Shown: piece by piece, positions 58,524 to 64,000 of the stretch
How positions within the stretch are numbered: position 1 is the stretch's first letter
How the letters are laid out: every line of letters starts with the position of its first letter
Source: CF-118 sp035689345
GTDB taxonomy: Bacteria > Chloroflexota > Dormibacteria > Dormibacterales > Dormibacteraceae
NCBI GenBank assembly: GCA_035689345.1
Contig: DASSLR010000091.1
Span: 17,734 to 81,733 of the forward strand
DNA: 64,000 bases
Direction of reading: 5' to 3'
Position numbers and translations under genes: made by a program
Notes under the pieces: model-generated
The model's input: the letters and a program-made list of their open reading frames with translations, nothing else
What the model was told of the DNA's origin: nothing
Database searches by the model: none

Positions 58524-61310
58524 ATGGCCAAGAACGTAGCTGAAGTCGCCGCCGGAGCCCGCCGCAACGGTAACCACAAGCCGAAGTTCGGGCTCAAGTT
58601 CGAGCGCTTCTTCACGCCTCCGGGCAGCCACGCCTACGACCTGATCGAGTGGGAGCGGCGCACCGCGGCCATCACCAGTGAGAAGGGCCAGGTCATCTTC
58701 GAGCAGAAGGACGTGGAGGTGCCACGGTCCTGGTCCCAGCTGGCCATCAACGTGGTCGCCCAGAAGTACTTCCGCGGCAGCCCCGGCAGCCCCGAGCGCG
58801 AGACGAGCGTCCGCCAGATCGTCGACCGTGTGGTCGACACCCTGGCCGCCTGGGGCCGCGAGGGCAACTACTTCGCCACCGAAGAGGACGCCGCCAACTG
58901 GGCGGAGGAGCTGCGCTACCTGCTGGTGACCCAGCACGCCTCCTTCAACAGCCCGGTCTGGTTCAACATCGGCGTGCCCGGGCGCGCCCAGCAGGGCTCG
59001 GCATGTTTCATCAACGCGGTCCAGGACTCGATGGAGTCGATCCTCGACCTGGCCAAGACCGAGGGCATGCTCTTCAAGTTCGGCAGCGGCACGGGCACGA
59101 ACCTGTCGGTGCTGCGGTCCTCACGCGAGCAGCTGTCGGGCGGCGGCACGGCGTCCGGCCCGGTCTCCTTCATGCGCGGCTACGACTCGTTCGCGGGCTC
59201 GATCAAGTCGGGAGGCACCACTCGCCGGGCGGCCAAGATGGTCATCCTCAACGCCGATCACCCGGACGTCCTCGACTTCATCCGCTGCAAGGCCGAGGAA
59301 GAGAAGAAGGCCTGGGCGCTGATCGAGGCGGGTTACAACGCCGGCTTCAACGTGCCCGGGGGCGCGTACGACTCGGTCCAGTTCCAGAACGCCAACCACT
59401 CTGTGCGCGTGAGCGACGAGTTCATGCGAGCGATCATCGACGACAAGGACTGGCAGACGCGAGCGGTCGTCGACAAGCGGGTGATCGACACGTACAAGGC
59501 ACGCAAGCTGTGGCGCGAGATCGCCGACGCGGCGTGGGTCTGCGGCGATCCGGGCCTGCAGTTCGACAGCACGATCCAGGACTGGAACGTGGTCCCGAAC
59601 ACAGGGCGGATCAACGCCACCAACCCTTGCTCCGAGTTCGTCTTCCTGGACGACACCGCGTGCAACCTGCTGTCGCTGAACCTCATGAAGTTCCAGAGCG
59701 AAGCCGGGACGTTCGACGTCGACCGTTTCCGCCGCGCCGTGGACGTGTGCTTCACCGGCCAGGAGATCATCGTCTCGAACGCTTCCTACCCCACTCCGGC
59801 CATCGGCAAGAACTCCGAGGCCCTGCGGCCGCTGGGGCTCGGCTACGCCAACCTCGGCGCCCTTCTGATGTCGATGGGCTTCGCATACGACTCGGACGAA
59901 GGCCGTCGCTTCGCCGGCGCGATCACGGCGATCATGACCGGGCGCGCTTTCGCGCAGTCGGCTCGCATGGCGCAGGTGAAGGGTCCGTTCAGCGAGTTCG
60001 CCAAGAACCGCGAGCCGATGCTGCGGGTGATGGAGAAGCACCGGCAGGCGGCTTACGCCGTCAGCACGTCGCCGGAGTCGGCGGACGTCGTGAAGGCGGC
60101 CCGCGACACCTGGGACGACGCGGTGAACCTCGGCCGGATCCACGGCTACCGCAACGCGCAGGCAACTGTGCTTGCGCCCACCGGGACGATCGGCCTGATG
60201 ATGGACTGCGACACCACCGGCATCGAGCCCGACCTGGCGCTGGTCAAGTACAAGAAGCTCGTCGGCGGCGGGCTGCTGAAGATCGTCAACAACACCGTGC
60301 CGGCCGCGCTGCGCAAGCTCGGTTACGACAGCAACGAGGTCAAGGAGATCGTCGAGTACATCGACGAGAACGACACCATCGAAGGTGCACCGCACCTGGT
60401 GGACGAGCACCTGAAGGTGTTCGACTGCGCGTTCAAGCCTGTGAAGGGCGCGCGCTCGATCGCGCCGATGGGCCACGTCCGGATGATGGCCGCCGTGCAG
60501 CCGTTCATCTCCGGCTCGATGTCGAAGACGGTCAACCTTCCGACCGAGGCCACCGTCGAGGACATCGAGCAGACTTACATGGAGTCGTGGAAGCTCGGCC
60601 TGAAGTGCATCGCCATCTACCGCGACGGCTGCAAGCGTTCGCAGCCGCTGTCCACTTCGCTGGACAAGAAGAAGGAACCTGAAGCGACGGTGGAATACCG
60701 CGCCATGCGGCGGAAGCTGCCGGACGAGCGCAAGTCGATCACTCACAAGTTCGACATCGGCGGCCACGAGGGCTATCTGACGGTCGGCCTCTACGAGGAC
60801 GGTCAGCCGGGCGAGCTGTTCGTGACCATGGCCAAGGAGGGCTCGACCATCTCGGGCCTGATGGACGCGTTCGCGACGCAGACGTCTTACGCGCTCCAGT
60901 TCGGCGTGCCGCTGAAGTTCATGGTCGACAAGTTCACCCACATGCGCTTTGAGCCGTCAGGCTTCACCAAGAACCCGGAGATCCCGATCGCGAAGTCGAT
61001 CGTCGACTACATCTTCCGGTGGATGGCCGCCCACTTCCTCCCGGTCGAAGACGCCGAGGAGGCGGGAGTGATCCGGCGCGAGCCGGCGGTTGAAGCGCCG
61101 CCACCTCCCCCGCCCGCGACCAAGCCGGACCCGGAAACCGGTCCCGGCGCGCTGAAGATCATCGCGGCGCCCACGCCGGCGAACGGGATCCAGAAGATCG
61201 CCTTCATCAACACGGACGCGCCGGCGTGCCCGGACTGCGGGGCGATCACCGTGCGTTCAGGCTCGTGCTACAAGTGCCTGAACTGCGGCGCGACGACCGG
61301 CTGCAGCTGA
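58524..61310 (+). CDS. nrdJ: Class II (adenosylcobalamin-dependent) ribonucleotide reductase
   Basis: Reduces ribonucleotides to deoxyribonucleotides without oxygen dependence, using adenosylcobalamin. 928 residues. Active-site cysteines are C161 (GSACF), thiyl C369 in NPCSE (367-371) and C380 (DTACNLLSLNL). FKFGSGTGTNLS and RGYDSFAGSIKSGGTTRRAAKMVILN are typical of the class. The C-terminus has a Pro-rich linker and a Cys4-plus zinc-ribbon-like tail (CPDCGAI, CYKCLNCGATTGC) that probably carries the redox-relay cysteines. No nrdR gene is adjacent. Regulatory sites upstream are listed separately. Confidence 0.97.
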   Translation: MAKNVAEVAAGARRNGNHKPKFGLKFERFFTPPGSHAYDLIEWERRTAAITSEKGQVIFEQKDVEVPRSWSQLAINVVAQKYFRGSPGSPERETSVRQIVDRVVDTLAAWGREGNYFATEEDAANWAEELRYLLVTQHASFNSPVWFNIGVPGRAQQGSACFINAVQDSMESILDLAKTEGMLFKFGSGTGTNLSVLRSSREQLSGGGTASGPVSFMRGYDSFAGSIKSGGTTRRAAKMVILNADHPDVLDFIRCKAEEEKKAWALIEAGYNAGFNVPGGAYDSVQFQNANHSVRVSDEFMRAIIDDKDWQTRAVVDKRVIDTYKARKLWREIADAAWVCGDPGLQFDSTIQDWNVVPNTGRINATNPCSEFVFLDDTACNLLSLNLMKFQSEAGTFDVDRFRRAVDVCFTGQEIIVSNASYPTPAIGKNSEALRPLGLGYANLGALLMSMGFAYDSDEGRRFAGAITAIMTGRAFAQSARMAQVKGPFSEFAKNREPMLRVMEKHRQAAYAVSTSPESADVVKAARDTWDDAVNLGRIHGYRNAQATVLAPTGTIGLMMDCDTTGIEPDLALVKYKKLVGGGLLKIVNNTVPAALRKLGYDSNEVKEIVEYIDENDTIEGAPHLVDEHLKVFDCAFKPVKGARSIAPMGHVRMMAAVQPFISGSMSKTVNLPTEATVEDIEQTYMESWKLGLKCIAIYRDGCKRSQPLSTSLDKKKEPEATVEYRAMRRKLPDERKSITHKFDIGGHEGYLTVGLYEDGQPGELFVTMAKEGSTISGLMDAFATQTSYALQFGVPLKFMVDKFTHMRFEPSGFTKNPEIPIAKSIVDYIFRWMAAHFLPVEDAEEAGVIRREPAVEAPPPPPPATKPDPETGPGALKIIAAPTPANGIQKIAFINTDAPACPDCGAITVRSGSCYKCLNCGATTGCS

Positions 61311-61333
61311 CGTAGTAACGGGAGGGCGCGTCG

Positions 61334-61801
61334 ATGGTGTGGTTGCAGTCGATTCTGCTGTACGTCCACATCCTGGGCGCGATCTTCTGGTTCGGTTCGG
61401 GGATGATGCTGAGGTTCATCTTCGTCCCGTCCCTCAGCACGATGCCCTATGAGGCGCAGCATCCGTGGTTGCTCGTGCTGCGCGACAACTACAGCAAGAT
61501 CATCGGACCGGTCGGCGGCCTCACGGTGCTGTTTGGGATCCTGCGTGGAATCTCGACCGGGGTGTTGGGCATTCTCAACACGCCCTACGGCATCACATTT
61601 GTGACGGCGTTCGTGCTCGCGATTCCCGTGATCGTCGTGGGCGCGCGCTTCGTTGGTCCGACTGCGGAGAAGCTGGCGGCCGCCGGCTCCCGCGAAGAGG
61701 TGCTGGTTCTCGCCAGGCAGATCAGCCGTTACGGGTGGTTTGAGACCGGCGGCATGCTGCTCATCCTGGTCCTGATGGTCGCCATGCACGCGGGGTACTG
61801 A
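61334..61801 (+). CDS. Four-helix integral membrane protein (DUF2269/CopD-like)
   Basis: 155 residues with four membrane helices. The first carries LLYVHILGAIFWFGSGMMLRF, with a His that is conserved in CopD- and DUF2269-type proteins and may bind haem or copper. The last helix is GWFETGGMLLILVLMVAMH. It begins 23 bp after nrdJ behind GGGAGG. Function unknown. Confidence 0.7.
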   Translation: MVWLQSILLYVHILGAIFWFGSGMMLRFIFVPSLSTMPYEAQHPWLLVLRDNYSKIIGPVGGLTVLFGILRGISTGVLGILNTPYGITFVTAFVLAIPVIVVGARFVGPTAEKLAAAGSREEVLVLARQISRYGWFETGGMLLILVLMVAMHAGY

Positions 61802-61837
61802 GGACCACGCGCATCCCCGGCTAGACTCGGCCGGGCC

Positions 61838-62980
61838 ATGGAACATACAGCGCCGGCGATTCTGGAGCTCGGCCTGCTGCTCGTCCTGGCCACGCTGGCC
61901 GGCAAGGCGGCCAGGCAGGTCGGCCTGCCCGCGGTCCTCGGCTACCTCGCGGTCGGTCTCATCGTCTCTCCGTTCACGCCGGGATACGTCGCCAATCGCG
62001 AGCAACTGGCCGTGCTGGCGGACATCGGTGTGGTGCTGCTTCTGTTCGAGGTCGGCATCGAGATCAACCCGATCCACCTCGCCCGGCAGCGGCGTCTGCT
62101 CCTTCTCGCGCCGGCGCAGGTGTTCATCACGTGGGCGGTCGCGGCGGTCGTCGTCGGCCTGTTCGGCGTGAGCACCGCCGGGGCCGCGATGGTGGGGCTC
62201 TCCATCGCGATGTCGTCGAGCGTCGTCGTCGTGAACATCACGCGCAGCGCGCGCCGCACGACCGACGCCGGCACCGATGCTGCGCTCCTGAGCTGGAGCG
62301 TCGTCCAGGACCTGCTCGGAGTGACGTCGGCACTCGTGCTGATGGTGGTGATCGGGCTGCAGGGGCGCTCCGGCTTGGCGGCCCTCGGCGGGATGCTTGC
62401 GTTCATCGCGCTGGCCGCCGCGGCGGCGGTGGTCCTGCCCTGGATGCTGCGGCGCCTGCGCGCGGATCACGATCTGTTCCTGCTGCTGTCGATCGGCAGT
62501 GGTCTGTTGCTCGCCGGCCTCGGTTCCCGCTTTCTCGGCATCCCGCTCGCGCTGGCGGCGTTCGTCGCGGGCCTGGCCATCACAGAGAGTGAAGAGGCGG
62601 GCGAGGCGCGCCTGCGGCTGCTGCCGTTTCGCGACGTGTTCGCCGTGATGTTCTTCGTCTCGCTGGGCACCGTCATCGATCCGAGCGCGCTCGGCGCGGC
62701 TCTGCCGTGGCTGGCCCTGGTGGTGGGGCTCGTGATCGCGACGAAGGTCGCGCCGGCGTGGGCGCTGGCAAGGTTCGGCAAGCTGGAGGCCAGGCCGCTG
62801 CAGCTCGCGGTCGGACTCGGCCAGGTCGGCGAGTTCAGCTACGTCCTGGGTGCGCTCGCCCTGACCGCAGGGATCATCACCAACCAGCTCGAGACGGCGC
62901 TCGTGGCGGCCGTGGTGATCACGATCGCCGCATCGTCAGTGCTGGTGAGGTTGATCCCGAAAGTCAGCAAGCCCGCGTAG
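61838..62980 (+). CDS. Cation/proton antiporter, CPA2 family
   Basis: 380 residues with about eleven membrane helices and no C-terminal TrkA-N domain, so it is the short form of the KefB/Na-H exchanger (PF00999) family. VGLPAVLGYLAVGLIVSP, LLLFEVGIEINP, SIAMSSSVVVVNI and VGLGQVGEFSYVLGALAL are characteristic. The ion (Na or K) cannot be told. Its 3' end overlaps the convergent acetyltransferase by 45 bp. Confidence 0.9.
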   Translation: MEHTAPAILELGLLLVLATLAGKAARQVGLPAVLGYLAVGLIVSPFTPGYVANREQLAVLADIGVVLLLFEVGIEINPIHLARQRRLLLLAPAQVFITWAVAAVVVGLFGVSTAGAAMVGLSIAMSSSVVVVNITRSARRTTDAGTDAALLSWSVVQDLLGVTSALVLMVVIGLQGRSGLAALGGMLAFIALAAAAAVVLPWMLRRLRADHDLFLLLSIGSGLLLAGLGSRFLGIPLALAAFVAGLAITESEEAGEARLRLLPFRDVFAVMFFVSLGTVIDPSALGAALPWLALVVGLVIATKVAPAWALARFGKLEARPLQLAVGLGQVGEFSYVLGALALTAGIITNQLETALVAAVVITIAASSVLVRLIPKVSKPA

Positions 62981-63610
62981 CTGGCGGCCTTCGGCGTCGA
63001 AGTTGTCCGGACTCAGCCAGGCCTCGAATGCCGCCTTCGCCACGGGCCACTCCGAGTCGAGCATCGAGTACCAGGCCGTGTCGCGATTCCGATCCTTCAC
63101 GACCATGTGCTGGCGAAATATCCCCTCGTACGTGAAACCGAGCCGCAGGGCAGCGCGGCGCGACGGCTCGTTCAGCGCGTTGCACTTCCACTCGTAGCGC
63201 CGGTAGCCGAGGTCTTCGAAGGCGTGACGAGCCATCAGGTACATCGTCTCGGTGGCCGCCGGCGTGCGCTGTAGCGCTGGCGAGTACCAGATGTAGCCCA
63301 CCTCGATCACGCCATGCTCGGGGGTGATGCGCAGGTAACTCGCCATCCCGAGCGCGCGGCCTGAGGCACGGTCGATGATGGCGTAGAACAGCGGATCGGA
63401 TGACGCGGCGCGCGCCACCAGCCAGTCGCGGAACGCGGCCTCGTCGGCGAACGGCCCGTCGGGCAAATACATCCAGATCTCGGGCGCACCCGCTTGAGCC
63501 GCCTGGAGATCGGAGCCATGGCGCTCCACGTCCAGCGGCTCCAGGCGCACCAGCCGGCCCTCTAAGACGACACGGCCGGCCGGGCGCGCGGGCCTCCAGT
63601 GGAGGCTCAA
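62936..63610 (-). CDS. GNAT-family N-acetyltransferase, RimJ/RimL type
   Basis: 224 residues. The RimJ/RimL-like pattern is GRLVRLEPLD near the N-terminus, RALGMASYLRITPEHGVIEVGYIWYSPALQRTPAATE for the acetyl-CoA fold, and YRRYEWKCNALNEPSRRAALRLGFTYEGIFRQHM for the C-terminal part. Proteins of this subgroup are often called ribosomal-protein or spermidine acetyltransferases; the substrate is unknown. The TTG start forms TTGA with the stop of the upstream transporter gene. Confidence 0.87.
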   Translation of the reverse strand: MSLHWRPARPAGRVVLEGRLVRLEPLDVERHGSDLQAAQAGAPEIWMYLPDGPFADEAAFRDWLVARAASSDPLFYAIIDRASGRALGMASYLRITPEHGVIEVGYIWYSPALQRTPAATETMYLMARHAFEDLGYRRYEWKCNALNEPSRRAALRLGFTYEGIFRQHMVVKDRNRDTAWYSMLDSEWPVAKAAFEAWLSPDNFDAEGRQLRGLADFRDQPHQH

Positions 63611-64000
63611 CTTCGGGTCCGCGCCGGCAGGCGCAACGCCACGGGGAGGCCCGCCAGAGCGGCAACGCCCATCACTCCCAGCGCAAGGTACGGATTACCG
63701 ACCACGACCTGGACGATCAGCGCGAGCACGACGCCGCCGAGATTGCCCGCCATCATGAGGAACCCGACCGCGGCGCCCTGACGCTCCGGACCCGCGTGCA
63801 CCTCCGACCAGTCGAGCACGACCGGCAGACAGGCGAGCAGGACCACGCCTTCGAGGAAGAACCAGCCACCCAGCCAGAGCACGTTGTGGCCCAGCGCGAC
63901 GGCCCCAAACGCCAGAGCGGTGATGGCCAGCGCGACCAGCAGCGCCATGCGCCGCATGTCGCGAGATGCAATCGCCGGCGGAATGACCGCGGCACCGATG
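63607..64000 (-). CDS. Transporter, probably major facilitator family (partial, cut by right edge)
   Basis: The C-terminal 131 or so codons of a gene that begins beyond the window. At least four membrane helices are visible (MALLVALAITALAFGAVALG, WFFLEGVVLLACLPVVL, AAVGFLMMAGNLGGVVLALIVQ and LALGVMGVAALAGLPVAL). The pattern and the small charged loops fit an MFS permease. Substrate unknown. It is coupled to the downstream acetyltransferase gene. Confidence 0.7.
   Translation of the reverse strand, partial: IGAAVIPPAIASRDMRRMALLVALAITALAFGAVALGHNVLWLGGWFFLEGVVLLACLPVVLDWSEVHAGPERQGAAVGFLMMAGNLGGVVLALIVQVVVGNPYLALGVMGVAALAGLPVALRLPARTRS

Overview
This is 64 kb of chromosomal DNA from a high-G+C bacterium (roughly two-thirds G+C in coding regions) with tightly packed genes. 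Many start and stop codons overlap by four bases (GTGA, ATGA), and TTG and GTG starts are frequent. Several traits point to a Terrabacteria lineage close to Actinobacteria/Chloroflexi, with Candidatus Dormibacterota the best guess: a transaldolase-glucose-6-phosphate isomerase fusion next to zwf and opcA, a DUF222-HNH nuclease, a DUF559 protein, a complete nuoA-N operon, a class II ribonucleotide reductase and many secreted repeat proteins. That placement is inference; no rRNA is present.

Bases 1-11600 form a cell-surface and export region. It holds a secreted phosphoesterase joined to a glycosidase-like domain (cut by the left edge), a secreted propeller-like/C39-peptidase-like protein, an 805-residue secreted protein with an FN3 domain and three C-terminal repeats, a tRNA-Ser(GGA) whose 5' end and leader are duplicated 107 bp upstream, an ECF sigma factor with an AMIN-like membrane partner, and a membrane-anchored DUF922-like metallopeptidase. 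Bases 11650-24914 carry a nearly complete pentose phosphate pathway read leftwards: tkt, tal-pgi, gnd, zwf, opcA, pgl, rpe, and then rpiA. Two opposite-strand genes, a sulfate adenylyltransferase/APS kinase fusion and a DUF559 protein bracketed by palindromic repeats, separate rpe from rpiA. Bases 24990-35225 hold oligoendopeptidase F, a moxR-DUF58-tgpA set, two magnesium-chelatase-type AAA+ subunits without a large subunit, and a DUF222-HNH nuclease with a LexA-like box just upstream of its start.

Bases 35380-39870 hold housekeeping enzymes (nitronate monooxygenase, malate dehydrogenase, TrmI, a methyltransferase, an OsmC protein). Bases 39959-53629 are the 14-gene respiratory complex I operon nuoABCDEFGHIJKLMN. 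Its only sizeable internal gap, between nuoC and nuoD, is a 196-bp long-hairpin element with terminal inverted repeats that looks like a MITE. Bases 53734-64000 hold a lipoprotein hydrolase, an SDR, a Nudix hydrolase, dCMP deaminase, RmuC, the B12-dependent ribonucleotide reductase nrdJ, an integral membrane protein, a cation/proton antiporter, a GNAT acetyltransferase and a truncated transporter. Upstream of nrdJ is a dense control region: DnaA-box-like sites, two NrdR-like boxes 32 bp apart, a consensus sigma-70 promoter and a structured leader of about 180 nt.

Functionally, the pentose phosphate genes supply NADPH and ribose phosphate, complex I oxidises NADH, and nrdJ with dCMP deaminase makes deoxynucleotides. 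I see no CRISPR array, prophage, complete insertion sequence or rRNA operon. The best candidates for undescribed biology are the repeat-bracketed DUF559 gene, the MITE-like element inside the nuo operon and the nrdJ leader.
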